Program-made: the position numbers and the translations under genes
Part shown: positions 1 through 14,934 of the stretch, one piece after another
Layout: every line of letters starts with the position of its first letter
How positions within the stretch are numbered: the first letter of the stretch is position 1
The notes under the pieces: model-generated
Seen by the model: the letters and a program-made list of their open reading frames with translations, nothing else
Database searches by the model: none
Told to the model about the DNA's origin: nothing
Source of the DNA: Lepidurus packardi
Taxonomy: Eukaryota > Arthropoda > Branchiopoda > Notostraca > Triopsidae
NCBI GenBank assembly: GCA_023053545.1
Contig: JAKZAN010000001.1
Location: 3,306,565 to 3,370,564, forward strand
Reading direction: 5' to 3'
Length of the DNA: 64,000 nt

Positions 1-869
1 ATGGATGGATGGTGGCGTCCAGCATTGCTTCTCGCGTTCCAGAGAATACCAACTTAACGACTCGGCTGCTTATTACCTGAACGCTTTGGATCGCATCTCG
101 GCACCCCATTACGTACCAACTCAGCAAGACGTGCTCCGTACGAGGGTCAAAACGACGGGTATTGTAGAAACCCAGTTTACCTTTAAGGATCTGCATTTTA
201 AGATGTTTGATGTCGGGGGTCAGCGCTCGGAACGCAAAAAGTGGATTCATTGTTTCGAGGGAGTTACAGCCATCATCTTTTGTGTGGCTTTATCAGGTAA
301 TGTTTGTTTATTATTATTTCTTTACAATTTTCAGGGATGTGTTCATAATACTTTTCACATTTCAGGTCTACTTGTTTAATATTTTAAATATTTTTTTTTT
401 TGCGAAAAAAGGTTACGATTTGGTGCTAGCAGAGGATGAGGAAATGAATCGAATGATTGAGTCGATGAAACTCTTTGACTCCATCTGCAATAACAAGTGG
501 TTTGTGGAAACTTCCATCATTCTTTTCCTCAACAAAAAAGATCTCTTTGAAGAGAAAATTACGAAGTCGCCACTTACCATCTGTTTCCCAGAATATAAAG
601 GTAAAGCTCAGAAATTCTCTCAAATTTCCTTATAGACTTCGTAAGCCATCTCCGTTTAATTTTCTTTTCGTTATAAAGGATCCAACACTTATGAAGAGGC
701 TGCAGCCTACATTCAAATGAACTTCGAAAGCTTGAACAAACGAAGGGACCAAAAAGAGATTTACACGCACTTTACTTGCGCCACCGATACGAACAACATC
801 CAGTTTGTCTTCGACGCCGTCACTGACGTAATCATCAAGAACAATTTGAAAGATTGTGGACTCTTTTAA
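1..869 (+). CDS. Galphai: G protein alpha-i subunit, 3' part (partial)
   Basis: This is the C-terminal part of a heterotrimeric G protein alpha-i subunit, the membrane-linked GTPase that inhibits adenylyl cyclase downstream of GPCRs. The coding exons are <1-296, 412-600 and 679-869. They leave about 224 residues, and the 5' exons lie outside the window. Visible motifs are the switch region TTGIVETQF, the G3 box DVGGQRSE, the G4 box NKKD, the G5 motif TCAT and the C-terminus [10 protein letters not shown]. The final NNLKDCGLF is alpha-i rather than alpha-o, and it keeps the cysteine four residues from the end that pertussis toxin modifies in vertebrates. SGYDL, MIES and FVETS match the arthropod form as I recall it from Drosophila. 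The two introns (115 and 78 nt) have GT-AG ends. An AATAAA at about 903-908 may be the polyA signal. Confidence 0.96.
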
Positions 870-2309
870 GTTCAACACGTCTTTCCCTGTTACGAAGAAA
901 AAAATAAAGGAAAAAAAAACTCCGCCAGAGCCATATTCCCTATAACTCAAGTGACTGTGCATTTCCATAAATCCATTCCTTTTTTCCTTCTCGGTTTCAT
1001 TATGAGTTATTTTTAGTGCCAATTTGCTTTTTATTTCTTTTAACTTGTTATGTTTTCTTTCTTTTTCTTTTTTTTTTTTTTTTTTAAAAAAAAAGCCCGT
1101 TTGCCAAAATTTCCTGCTCAACTTAAAAAAGAAAAGGTGAAACTTTTCCTGTGCCTTGTTACCCATATTTTAAAACTAATTAAGCTGCCGTAATCATTGC
1201 ACAACTTACCGGATCGGGACAAAAACCAAACAAGAAATTTTTCGACTTTTCTCTTTCAAATTTGGGTAGGTATTAGAGTATTTGACCTTAAACTATACGC
1301 AAAAACAGTTTGGCTCTTCAAAAGCTCTCTTTTCATTCCGTGTGTGATATTGGTACTTTTCTATCAATACAAAAAAGAAATAAAAAAAAAAGAAAACTAG
1401 CTTCCCAAACTTCGTGCCCAAACCTGCAGGGGATCATATTATCATACGGTACACACAAAAAGTTTACATAATAAATATTGCCAATAATTATATAACTGGG
1501 CAGTTTTACTTTTGCTTTTTTTGCTTGTTTTTTTTTTGCAAGTTTACGCTTATGCACCTTACGTAATGGGTACGCATTACACTAAATAGTTGCCAAAAAA
1601 CGAGACACGCAAGTTTGTATGTGTGAGACGAGCACGAGCGGCAGAGGTAGCCATAAAGGAATTATGTAACTTTGAATTTGCTACAATATTTGCAAATGGA
1701 CGTTGCTCGTTTAACGTTTTCGGACGACATACCAATATGAACAGTAGTATCCAAGTTTAAGTTATACAAGGGGAAAGTAGAAGTCCCATAGAGAGCGAGT
1801 ACGACTGCTGGAAGTTCCCCAACGTTTGAGTTAACCGTTACCTTTTAGCTCTTCAATGTTTTTCAAAGATGAAGCGTGAACGGGAAGCGTTAGCTCAAGC
1901 GTTGAACCACGATACAGATAAGCAACTCAAGTGTTAAAGGACCAAGTGCCGAATTCGCTCTCTGTCTGGACGGGGAATCTTCCCCATGTATGCAGGACAC
2001 TACTGAACGTAGATACCATCATCGCCAAAACGTATAGAAAGGCAAAACGAAAGAAAAGAAAGATAACTAAGACGGATTGTTTCCCTTGTGGTCATATTAA
2101 AGTATAGCACAACCCCAACAACACGTTTGAGGGTAATCAGGCGCGTAAACTCGATTTTCGTAGCCGTATAAATAGAACTGGCCTTGACGGCGTTTCCAAG
2201 AGTATTGGGCTTCTGAGACGGGCACCATGCGGACTTGTTGGCGCTAAAAAAAATGAAAAGAAGGAAATTGGGTTAATTATCTTCTCAACTAACGCGTACA
2301 GAAAATATC
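870..2309. other. Gαi 3' UTR and intergenic DNA
   Basis: The first few hundred bases are probably 3' UTR, with T- and A-rich tracts and AATAAA-like sites near 903 and 1380. I see no further coding exon or repeat here. Confidence 0.5.
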
Positions 2310-2317
2310 ATCTAAAG

Positions 2318-2532
2318 CAGGGGTTCTCAAACTTTTTCGTTCGCGGCGCACTAACAGTATCCCCAATTCGCCGCTGTGCCTCTTGGAACATACCCCCAGC
2401 TGACGCGGCGCCCCTTAGAACATAGGCCTATATAATCGCTGCATCTATGCAATTACATGAATCTTTCGCGGCGCCCCTGCAAGCCTACCGCGACGCACCA
2501 GGGCACCGCGGCGCATAGTTTGAAAACCGCTG
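2318..2532. mobile_element. hAT-type MITE
   Basis: This 215-bp non-autonomous element starts CAGGGGTTCTCAAAC and ends with the near-inverse GTTTGAAAACCGCTG. It is flanked by 8-bp target duplications, ATCTAAAG (2310-2317) and ATTTAAAG (2533-2540), with one mismatch. The 8-bp duplication and CAG termini are the hAT signature. The interior is GC-rich and has no coding sequence. Confidence 0.85.
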
Positions 2533-2600
2533 ATTTAAAGCCTCAATATCTACAGTAATTGGATCTGTAGCAAACAAACACCGTTCAAGGTCTACGTAGA

Positions 2601-2684
2601 ATTATAATAGTTAACTGGAAGACGTAAAATTATAATAGTTAACTGAAAGACGTAAAATTATAATAGTTAACTGGAATACGCAAG
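2601..2684. repeat. 28-bp tandem repeat, 3 copies
   Basis: Three copies of a 28-bp unit beginning ATTATAATAGTTAACTG start at 2601, 2629 and 2657, with only single-base differences. Confidence 0.9.
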
Positions 2685-2910
2685 GAAGGCAACAAAGGTA
2701 ATGGCGTTAACCTATAATCCGGGCATAAAGGGTCGTTTTTTGACCCTGGAATCCGAATTTCGAACACAAATTGTGAACTTTTGCTTCACAACACTTAATT
2801 CCTATAGAAGTCAATAACTCGTTTAAAATTGGAAATTAAATAAGATAGATAAGCTTACTTTTTAATACAAAGTGTCGTGATGTTTTGGCGTTACCTTTTG
2901 TTTACTTATA

Positions 2911-3430
2911 CAGTAAAAACCACTTAAAACGAAATCGAAGGGACCGAAATATTTTTTCGTGTTAAAAGGATTTCGTGCTAACAGATATATGTAAAAAAAC
3001 GAGTTTTTAAAAAAACTGTCGTGACAACAGAATTAATATTCAAGTTTATACTCGTACATTGACAGTCTATACACTTTAAAGCAAGATTAATACATTTTAA
3101 AACATTTTAACAGAAATTTTTATAAATAAAAATGAAATGTTTTGACTGCCCATAGACTGTTGGGGCGAGAAAGATGTTGCTGCTCTACAGCCCTTCCCAT
3201 TGGCAGATGGAGGCGGTTGATAAGAAGACAAAAGTATTTTGTTGTCCACAAATATTTCGTCGCAACAAAACTATCTTGTTCTTCCGAGACACGAAATAAA
3301 TTCGTGTTACGCGGTTTTTGTTTCGTGTTAAAAGGTAACAAATGTATGGAATCACATAGCGTTTTGTCCGGACCGGAATACCATTTTGTTTTAGCAGGGT
3401 TTTTTTTAACGTGTTAAGCGGTTTCCACTG
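2911..3430. mobile_element. pogo/Tigger-like MITE
   Basis: This 520-bp element lies between TA dinucleotides (2909-2910 and 3431-3432). The left end CAGTAAAAACCACTTAAAAC is the inverse of the right end GTTAAGCGGTTTCCACTG with a few mismatches. CAGT ends and a TA duplication fit Tc1/mariner-pogo. Both internal halves carry TTTCGTGTTA-type motifs. No transposase is present. Confidence 0.8.
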
Positions 3431-3432
3431 TA

Positions 3433-4350
3433 TAAGTATTTACAGTACTTCTGTGCTTATTCAGTGAAAGTATGAGAACTCTAGCCAATATGTTGCCTGT
3501 AAAGTGGTGCATTGTTTCCCTTTTCTTTTTCATACGCAAAAAAACGAAGTCATAACAAAATATTTTTAACTTTGGAAGAGCTTTTCTTCTCTTGATATCA
3601 GAAATTCCTCCATTCCAATCTTGACTACTTCCTTTATTGTTTGACTACGGCAGACGATTTCTTCGTCTTCTTTATTTGACTTGAAGTAAAAACAGCCAAA
3701 AGGAAATACAACTTGCCTAGCCTATCTACTAAAACCTAAATTTTCCAACGCAATAACTACACACAATAAAGTCCAACGTGTTTTTGTTCAGATTGCTTTC
3801 CATTGTCATAAGCCAATTATACTAGTCTCTAAAAAATGTCGATTTCTATAAATATGTAACTTTCTTCACTTAAATGAAAATTAAGTACACAAAAGTTTAG
3901 TCCCAAATATAGGAGATTGTTTAAATTCTCGTGAAACCTGATCTATAAACAAGTGTATAATCTCTTTCTTACCTCGAAGAATGTGCAATGTCGAAAAAAA
4001 AGAACGCACAAAAAAGGAGCTATCCAATATGCTTACGAGAGATTCTAAAGATATCCTTCTAGAATGTGCACAAACAGAAGTTAAGAAAAGAAATTATAAG
4101 CACGCTTCAACCCACCCCTTCCAAGGAATTCAAAATCAATTCTAAACAATTCAACATCAAACGTTATTACAACAAAATGTTATCAATATTATTTGCTTTA
4201 AACTGTTATTTAATTTATGTATTATACATCGTTTAGTATATTATTTAGTGTCTAGTTAAAAATTACACTTTTTATTTTATATTTTAAAAGTTGTGCGGCA
4301 CCCATAAACTCATAAGGGCTTGGGATAGTAAAAAAAAGAAAAGAAAGGCA
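3433..4350. other. AT-rich spacer 3' of SSUH2
   Basis: I looked here on the minus strand for the missing last exon of the SSUH2-like gene and found no convincing candidate. No repeat was recognised. Confidence 0.4.
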
Positions 4351-4355
4351 TTTAC

Positions 4356-6540
4356 TTGTGCCAAAATCTTCTGGTCAGCCCACTGGCGAGTATGTTGCAG
4401 TACAATCTGAGCGGATGCCAGATTAATGGTGGTTTCAGGGAAGCTGTTGAGCGGCAACAAACGAGATCCTTCCTCTTCAAAAACCACTTGGCCCGACACT
4501 TCCCGTATCAGCTCTTCCGGCAAGGAAGATTTCTCCACAATATGCTCTGACGTATTGGCTTTCCTATACAGTACTTTTAGATCTTTTAACTTTATCATTT
4601 CCAAGGGAAATTTATACAACTCGCGCCATGTTATAATTATAACTACAAGATACCATACAAAGCATACCATGTGATGGTGAGGCTGATGAAGCAACGGATC
4701 TGGCCGTAGGAATCACACGGCGGACACGCCACGCGGCCCTTGGCGTTACATTTGAGACAGTCTTGGCGACCACGTCCGTGCGTCGAAGATTGGCAGAAGA
4801 AGCAACGCTCTTTGTTCCCCGCTGAATCGGATCCCCATCCATCTCCGTGGCAACTTAAGCACCGCGTCTAAAACCATATCACATAAAAACAAGGAAGAAC
4901 GAAATCAATAACGACCCTAGATATGACGCCGGCTGGGATTATCTTCCTATCTACCTCCCCTTTATTTCCGCCGATTTCTTCATTTTTTCTTCCTTACTCT
5001 CCTGAAGAAGAGGTAGCCTTTAACAATAAATATTCCTTAATAATTAATTTACGGGATTTTTAATTGGTTCTTAATGTACAGAAGACAAACCTATGCTCTA
5101 CGCATTTGCTACTATAATTTTGCAATTCTGAACGAATTTTTTTACATACAGTACGGAGATAGTTTGGGTCAGAGAGCTTTTTCTGCATTATGCCTATGCA
5201 TAGCTCTGTCTCCATGGCAACCGGCCTAAGGTGTACTGAAAGAACATTTTTTATAAAACTTTCTGTTTTTTTAGGAACTTTAGGATGGAAACTTATTTAC
5301 TACTGCATACTTATTTATTCATTTTAGTTTACTTTTAACTCTTAATTTATTTAGGTGGGTGGAAAAGAAATGAAGAAACTTACCCATCCTTTACCATGAC
5401 ATTCTTGGCAAAGAAGACTACCAGCTCCGCGACAGCGATGGCATTGCTTGACAGAGCACGTGTGCGGTACCGGCAAGACTTTGACTTCGTTCCGGAACCA
5501 TTCAGTGGGTTGGGCTTCGATATCCCATGGTCTTGGAGCGATCCCAGTGAGTGGACCGTCAATTTCTCCTCCTCCATAGGGGGTAAAAGCCCATGAGGTT
5601 TCGCGCTTCTCAGTAAAGGTCTGGAGCTCGTAATGGAAGGCAGAAGTAGAGGTAATTTTGCTGACAGACATGTCCCGGACGGCCCCTTTCCCCCAACAAC
5701 AATGCGTGCTCACGTAGCCTGCTAATGCCGAGCGGGCTTCCTGCTCCGTTACAGGTGGGATGGCTGACAACTGAGTACGGGTGGGCCCCGTGCCCTCCAC
5801 GGCCTCGCCTACCAAATCAGGCGGAGGAATGCACACTAGATAACGACAAGACGGATTTGCACGAAAATACACATAAATTTAATTACAAGCTGCTAAGAAC
5901 TAAAATATAGATTAGGTGAAAGGAAACAAACGTTATACAAGTTGTAAACTCCGTGGGGGGGGGGGGGGCTTTAAAGGTTTAGACTAAGAAGATATTTTAG
6001 AAAAGCAGGAAATTAAAACTATGGCCACATGATTAGAAGTAATTTTTGCTCACAATTTTTAACTATAATCCCATTAACATTAACTACAAACGTCAGTAGT
6101 AAAAGTGCCCCCAAAATTCTGCAAATTACTGTCAAATAAGCTAATATAGCGAGTTTTAAGACTTCTTACCGGTGTAAACAGTTGGTACCTTCTATGTCTC
6201 CTAAATAACCCTAACGTATAATCCCGCAATATAGTAAGCCTAGACACTGCTTCAACTGCGTAAGGAAGAAATTTAAAATAACGAAACGACAAGACTTTTA
6301 GTGAGTAGTGGCACGAACTGACACTAAATACCGGTAAATTTGCAACCCCCAAAAGCAAAGGGAAACAAAAGATTAAATGGAGATAACTAAGCAAAGTGAT
6401 GCTTGAAAAGAGCGATTTTCTTTGCATTTTTTTTTCACCTGCATCAAAAGAAGTCGTTTCGTAGCCGGAAACTTGGTCCATCAATTCTAAGGGTGGAGCG
6501 GAAGGGGTAATATCATCTTCTTGGACTTCTGAGGGATGAC
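4356..6540 (-). CDS. ssuh2: SSUH2 homolog, incomplete at both ends
   Basis: This gene is homologous to protein SSUH2, a cysteine-rich protein with DnaJ-type zinc-finger repeats whose molecular role is poorly known. Coding exons on the minus strand are 6439-6540 (with SAPPLELMDQVSGYE), 5384-5835 (EEEAR-like start of the SSUH2 core, then CHRCRGAG and CQECHGKGW), about 4867-4690 (CLSCHGDGWG, CFFCQ, CLKCNAKGR, CPPCDSYGQ) and about 4640-4356 (ITWRELYKF to ILAQ). The CxxCxGxG-type repeats and their order match the family. The join between the last two exons is unclear, because both sides carry ACATGG about 41 bp apart and the frames differ. The usual C-terminal stretch ending in a cysteine-rich tail and the start exon were not found, so the locus is either split over long introns or truncated. 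Confidence 0.8.
5955..5968. repeat. poly-G tract
   Basis: A run of 14 G lies in the first recognised SSUH2 intron. It is prone to length variation and sequencing error. Confidence 0.9.
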
Positions 6541-7190
6541 CTGTGATACCAAAAAGAAAAACAAAAATAAACCCAAAAAATTAAAATAAAACCACAAGAA
6601 CAATTTCGTATCTATATATACAGCCTCTTCTCAACCGCGCCGTAGGAGGTCGCATGACTTCGAAAATCGCCTCAATTCCACCCTTCAAAGCAGATCAAAA
6701 GCGAAAACTGTCAGGGGAAAAAAAGGTCTGGCTGCTAACGATGAACTGAAACCTTCGATTCTTTTTCAGAAACTGGGAAGTCGTTGGCGGCCCCCGAAAG
6801 GAAAAGAACACAAAAAAAGCAAGAACCTGCGAGACTTTTAGGTCCTAAATCTGGGTTATACAGTATATATGTACTATATGTTCCTAAAACTCCCAACAGA
6901 GCACATGGCCAGGGACCAAAAACTCTCTCCATTGGCGACGTATGCTAACACCCTCTCTGTTTGCGTTTGAATGAATAAACACATTAACGCCAAACGAATC
7001 ACACACCCACGTCCGGTTATATTATCGGATCCAAGACAAATTCCCCCCAAAATACCTAAAAATACCGAAATATCCTTCAGAAACTCAGAACCTGATCAAA
7101 TTCCAAGCCCTCGTCTTTTTATATCTGTAACAGTTCCCAAGTTTCGCTCTTCTTTTTCCAGTTTAGGTCACGTCGAATCAAGAGACCATA
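6541..7190. other. 5' flank or first intron of SSUH2
   Basis: The SSUH2 start exon should lie upstream of 6540, but I could not identify it. The minus-strand reading frame at 6735-6932 has no recognisable features. Confidence 0.35.
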
Positions 7191-7195
7191 CAAAT

Positions 7196-7700
7196 TACCC
7201 AAATCATTAGAATCAAATGAATCATCGGAATCATACGAAGTACCGGAATAACCTGCACGATGAGAATCATGCGAATGACATGAATCATACGAAAGATCAC
7301 AATCAGCTGCACGATTGAATCACTGCCAGAGTCGTCCTTAATAATAATAAGTCGTCCTATAATCTCCTTCATCTTCATTATGAGAATCAAAAGAATCACA
7401 TAAAAGATCGGAGTCATAAACAGAATTCACAAGAATCACTATCAGAGTCGTCCGAATAATCTCTATCATCTTCACGGTCAGAATCACCTAAATCATTATA
7501 ATCATTTACATCAGCATAATAAGCTACATCTCAATCGCCTGAATCATTAGACACACGAACTATCAAGCTCCACCAGAATCATCTGTAATTATAAGCCTAA
7601 TCTTTACATTTAGAATCATGTAAATAATAAAATCATCTACATCATTAGAATCGCCTACGTCATCTGAATAATCTAAATCACCTGAATCATCTTGACCAAG
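7196..7700. repeat. degenerate GAATCAT-type repeat tract
   Basis: About 500 bp are dominated by irregular copies of GAATCAT, AATCATC and related heptamers with substitutions. This looks like an old microsatellite. No open frame spans it. Confidence 0.7.
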
Positions 7701-8090
7701 ATTTTGAAACCAACTAGAGTGATCCACTACACTCTGTTAACTTTCCCGTTAACTTAAAGATATCCTATCGACATAACCGTACCAACCATATGTGCCAATA
7801 ACAGATTGTAAAAATTTCAATGCAAAATCGTTAGAATAATTAATAAATACAAAATTTGGAGGCACTTTCTACGAAACACAGACGGTATAATTAAGAAATG
7901 GTTTAAAGGAATAAGAAATCAATATCATATTTCCGTTTCGCACAAATCATTGATACTGAGGTAGTTAGTTTCAATCTTTGAAGGCTGTAATAATTCTGTT
8001 CGCTTGAAAACATTTCTCCGTCGTGATTTATATAACACTAGGCTACCTTGATGACAACACGATTGATCAAACAGTTGTCGTCACCATGGT
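7701..8090. other. intergenic, nothing recognised
   Basis: AT-rich DNA without a coding signal or clear repeat. Confidence 0.4.
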
Positions 8091-8094
8091 AAGA

Positions 8095-8147
8095 GGGGGC
8101 TCGGGAAGTTGGTCGGGAGGGCTAAGGGGAGGGGGCGGATAAGGGGG
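8095..8147 (+). other. G-rich run, possible G-quadruplex
   Basis: Six runs of three to five G within 53 bases, separated by short loops, could form a G-quadruplex on the + strand. There is no gene nearby. Confidence 0.4.
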
Positions 8148-8359
8148 TCAAGCTAGACAGAAATCAAAATAAAATAATTAGAAGGACGGCACCGAAGAAG
8201 TCGAAACGCCAACTTCCAACGTTTTTTTGAGACTTCCTTTGAAATAAGTGACCAAAATAAATTACCAGGAAGGCAACGATCCAACTCTTATACTTTTAAA
8301 TATAACTTTTCTTTCTCTCACTCTCTCCCTCCCACATAAATTTAGATACTACGTTGGAA

Positions 8360-8595
8360 CGTAGGAAGATTCAGCAGTAATTAAGAAATCCAACAGTAAT
8401 TGAAATAGGCTTAGCAGAAATGTAAGAAATTTCAGCACTAACGTTAACACACATTCGCAGTAACTTTCGATGTATGCAATAATTTAATAAAATTTGGCAA
8501 GATATAAGAAATTCAGCAGAAATGTAAAAAAATGTAGTAGTACTTCAATTTAGAATTCTTTAATTAAGAATTTAGCAGTACTTAGAGCGGGAACA
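8360..8595. repeat. degenerate CAGCAGTAAT/AAGAAAT repeats
   Basis: Irregular copies of TTCAGCAGTAATTAAGAAAT-like segments recur about every 20-40 bp. This is an old tandem repeat or a satellite remnant. Confidence 0.5.
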
Positions 8596-8599
8596 TCCT

Positions 8600-10010
8600 T
8601 TATCTCTGTGTCTTCGCAAACCAAAATTGCCAACCCTTTCTATATCTTCAAAAACAGTCAGAATTACGTCTCTACGTCAAAGGATGAATTACTTCTGCTC
8701 TATACAGTATTTCTACACATGGCAGCAATGATTTAGACAAAAGGTAAGTCAAAAAGCGACAAAATAAAGTTTTAAAAAAAGACAGATTAAGTGTCCTTTC
8801 GGCACAAGTCAATCTGCCATTCATGGACTCAATTGCTGTAGTACTAAAACCCCTCCGGCTTTTCCCTTTTCCCATCAAACTCAAAGCTTTTCTCTACTTT
8901 ACTTCCAATGAATAATCTGCTACACTCAGCATCCACTTGAACGCACCCAAGGCATCGTTCATCACGCTTCACGATCTCCTTTTTTTACCCCTTACACCCT
9001 CATGACCCCCAACTCCTTCGACAGCAATTTCCTCCGTGGAAAACAAGTGCCACCAAATACACTAAAAGCTAATGAAACTTCCTCGCCTTTGCACGTCGCA
9101 CCTAATCTAAGAACATTCCTAATGAAATCACCATTAAACACCAGAGAAAGAGGACAGAATGTTTAGCCTCTTCTATTTTAACTCTCATTTTTTAATTGAA
9201 AGATTAGACTAGGTTTTTATTTACTTACGCTACTCGCAATGTAACACTCATCGCGAGTCCCTACGAATAGAGACAGACATGGGGAAAAAGCGGGGAAAAA
9301 TTAAGACTTTTTTCTTTTCACTTTTTTTCTTTTTAGTTATACATGACAAGGTCAGCTTTCTTGTTCCCACTCATAGCCCTACAGGTCGTGTTAAAAAAAA
9401 CTCGATAAAAGCTTTTTCTTCCCAAGGGCGAAAATATATAAGAACAAAATGTTTCGGAGAAAAATTTTCAAGACAAAAATTGGAATAAATTCTTAAAAAT
9501 CAAGTAAAAAAATATGTACAATGTTCTGGTGTAGAATCGGTAGAATGAGGGAGAGGGAGGGGTGTAGTTCAAGGCTCTCGTGTGCGTTTCCTTCTTCATA
9601 ATCGCACACATGCACTATAACACAGTAAGGCTATTGATCCGTGATCCTATGTGCCATGCAAGAACATCCGACCGTCGCTTTTTAGCCTTCTTAGCTTTAC
9701 AAGCAACCCATACGGTTACGTTACAGACTTGCGAACGAGAAGGTACCAAGACTTTTTAAGCCTGGGGAAAAAAATCTTTCTATGTAGAGCTGGAACTTCA
9801 AATCAATCCAGTAATGAATTGTACTCAAGTAAAAAGAGCAACGAAAGAAAATCGGGAGGGAAAATGAAATGAAACTGAAAAAAGTGATCCTGGGTGCTAT
9901 ACATTGATTTTAATTTATTGAAAAGAATTCTAGAAAATAAAATTTCGGGTAGAAAAAAAATAGGGTGATGACAACAATGAACGAAGGTAATTGCCCTTGA
10001 TTTGAGGCTA
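8600..10010. other. intergenic, nothing recognised
   Basis: AT-rich DNA with short chance reading frames only. No exon with splice sites and homology was seen. Confidence 0.4.
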
Positions 10011-10014
10011 CTCT

Positions 10015-10310
10015 GGATGACTTCACGATCTTCAGGATCACTTGAAAACCACTTGACTAGACACTGTAATCCTGATTACACTTCGGAATCACTTCAAATC
10101 ACTTGAAAACATAAGAAGAATCATAACTATAGCTTCGGAAAACTTCGAATGAGTTTACTAAAGTGAGAAAAGTGAATCTGGACGGAAAAATGAAATCGAT
10201 TATATCCGGAATCACTTCAGGTCATAATTGCATTATGGTGATTTGAAGTGATTTTAGATACAATTTTGACCACTTTCGATTTTCAGGATGAGTTTGGACG
10301 ATTCAAATAA
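10015..10310. repeat. degenerate AATCACTT repeats
   Basis: Many direct and inverted copies of AATCACTT(C/G)A and AAGTGATT are scattered through this stretch. They look like an old satellite and have no coding frame. Confidence 0.4.
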
Positions 10311-12045
10311 TAGGGTTAAGTCTATTTCAATGATTTCTTGGTTTACTTGTCTTAATACACAGTTATTGCTATGTCAATTTTTTGTTTCCTGTGGCGTTTA
10401 AAGGGGCTTATAAAATGTCTTAAGATGATTCTATTACTGCAGTGTGAGTTTGGGAGACTAAAAGTGACGCTATGGTCTAAAAAGGCGAGCTTGGGTAACG
10501 CAATGTATAGCGTAACATAAGGTTTTATGAAGTGAAGCGATTCCGCGTGTTTCAGTTTTAGGAGTAATAAAACTAAACAATCAAGGAAACAAAACATTTC
10601 ATAATGTTGAATTTGAAATGCGTCTACCGGAATCCCAGGGTGCGTCTCCGGAGTTGAGTTCGCGGAGTCGAGGGCCAAAGACACGCCTGGAAGGCTGGTA
10701 CTTTTTCATTTGGGCGCGTAATCTGCGAGTACCCACATCGTGGCGATTCGGTGACCTCATAATCCTTCGATTTTTAACAAAAATACTCGGTATAGCAGCT
10801 TAAAACATGCTTCGAACTTGGAATTATGTTGCACTGTATTATACGATGGGTGTCTATCGATTATGACAAGGGAGTCTCAGGCGGTCCCAGACTTTGTTGT
10901 GTACATGGAGGGAAAGAAAACTAGGGCGAAAGAAGGTACTCTACTGCTGTTTGGTTGGGCGCTGTATATCCGTTACTAGAGCACTCTACTACAAGTATTG
11001 CGCGGCAAGGCAAGCAGCAAGACCTTACATGGACGAAGTATAGGTCGCTACTAGTTGTATAGGGCGTCTTTAACTTGTGACCACGCCTCCATTTTTCAGG
11101 AACTCGGAGCTCTTGGTGGAGGGTTCTCAGAGCCAACATAACGCAGACTCGAGCACACGAGCACCACCAAATACGCTTTATAACGTGAGCGCCCACCGAC
11201 TGTGCCGGAAACCGCGCTATGAGCATGTGGCTTTTATAATTGCTATGACATACGGAATGGGTTGTTGGGATCTGCACGGGTAGTAAACACGTCTCTGTCA
11301 ACTGCCAACCTCAAGTGACGGGAATATACGACAGGAATACAGATATGCCCCATAATACATACGAGCCTGTAACGTTAGGATCGATCCAGTATACGGATAC
11401 ATAACTTGAAAGTTTTACGGGAACTTTCGACTTTCTTCACTTTTTATTTACATGTTTTGCTTTCTCTGCCCCGCGATGTATTCTAATTTTACCAGTGTTG
11501 CGTAAAAACACTGCTTTAAATCTAAATATTTAGGTTAACTGTCACTACTTTGATTTTCTTTCATTGTCAATTCTCATAAAATTTAATGACAGTTAATCCA
11601 ATAATATTGACACAATAAAACTTAGGCTTAATTCAGTAAAATTCATAAATAATTTCATACAGTTAAGAACATAACCTAACAATATTACGTAACCAAATAA
11701 ACTAAATAAACGAATATACACGTAACATAATTACGAAACTGATGTAATAAAAATAATGAAATAATCTAACAAACTCATATTAATTAAGAAAGTTAACTTT
11801 TCCATTCTAGCTAAAATGATTACGAATTTAGGATCAATTTTAATCAATTGATTTCTACACTATACTAAATGCAGTTAAAACACAGTTTGCTCCGTGTTGG
11901 GAGCACGTGCAGCCCAGCAGAACTTTTCAAAGGTGTTAGTGACAGCGACGAGTTGGCTTTCGTCCCATTCGCCGATCCCTGGAGGGCATTATACCATATA
12001 TAAAACTTTCGACGAAAGAAATGTCGGTTTCGCAAAAAAATTGAA
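10311..12045. other. intergenic, nothing recognised
   Basis: A more GC-rich patch at about 10600-11300 contains a 126-codon minus-strand frame (10921-11301), but it shows no motif or similarity that I know. The rest is AT-rich. Confidence 0.4.
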
Positions 12046-12047
12046 TA

Positions 12048-12298
12048 CAGTGGTACCTCGACATACGAGTTTAATTCGTTCCGCAACTTTGCTCGTATCT
12101 TGAATTACTCGTATCTCGAAGCTAACTGATTCACTGACCGTGGTGGGCGGTGCCGCGCACGCGCGCTACCGGCCGACCTGCTAAACCGAACTCGTATCTC
12201 GAATTTCGCTCGTAACTCAAAGCAAAAAATTACTCGCTCGCCGGCTCGTATCTCGAAAAACTCGTATGTTGGGGCACTCGTATGTCGAGGTACCACTG
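12048..12298. mobile_element. Tc1/mariner-pogo MITE
   Basis: A 251-bp palindromic element starts CAGTGGTACCTCGACATACG and ends with the inverse CGTATGTCGAGGTACCACTG. It is flanked by TA (12046-12047 and 12299-12300). The inner part repeats CTCGTATCTCGAA motifs on both strands. It is short and lacks coding sequence. The near-perfect ends suggest a recent insertion. Confidence 0.9.
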
Positions 12299-12328
12299 TA
12301 CTTCTATTAGCTTCCTAATTAACAACGA

Positions 12329-12377
12329 CGCTTCTAACATTCAATTTACATATGTTAGAAATTAAATGTTAGAAGCG
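12329..12377. repeat. 19-bp inverted repeat next to (AT)n
   Basis: Arms at 12329-12347 and 12359-12377 (CGCTTCTAACATT...) match at 18 of 19 positions around an 11-base loop. The hairpin directly borders the long AT microsatellite. Confidence 0.85.
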
Positions 12378-12378
12378 A

Positions 12379-14930
<2,552 letters not shown>

Positions 14931-14934
14931 GTAA

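Noticed and set aside
7178-7417. Minus-strand Ile/Met/Val-rich frame
   Set aside because: Encoded by the degenerate GAATCAT repeat tract.
10921-11301. 126-codon open frame on the minus strand
   Set aside because: No recognisable motif and an overlapping open frame on the other strand. Not enough support.
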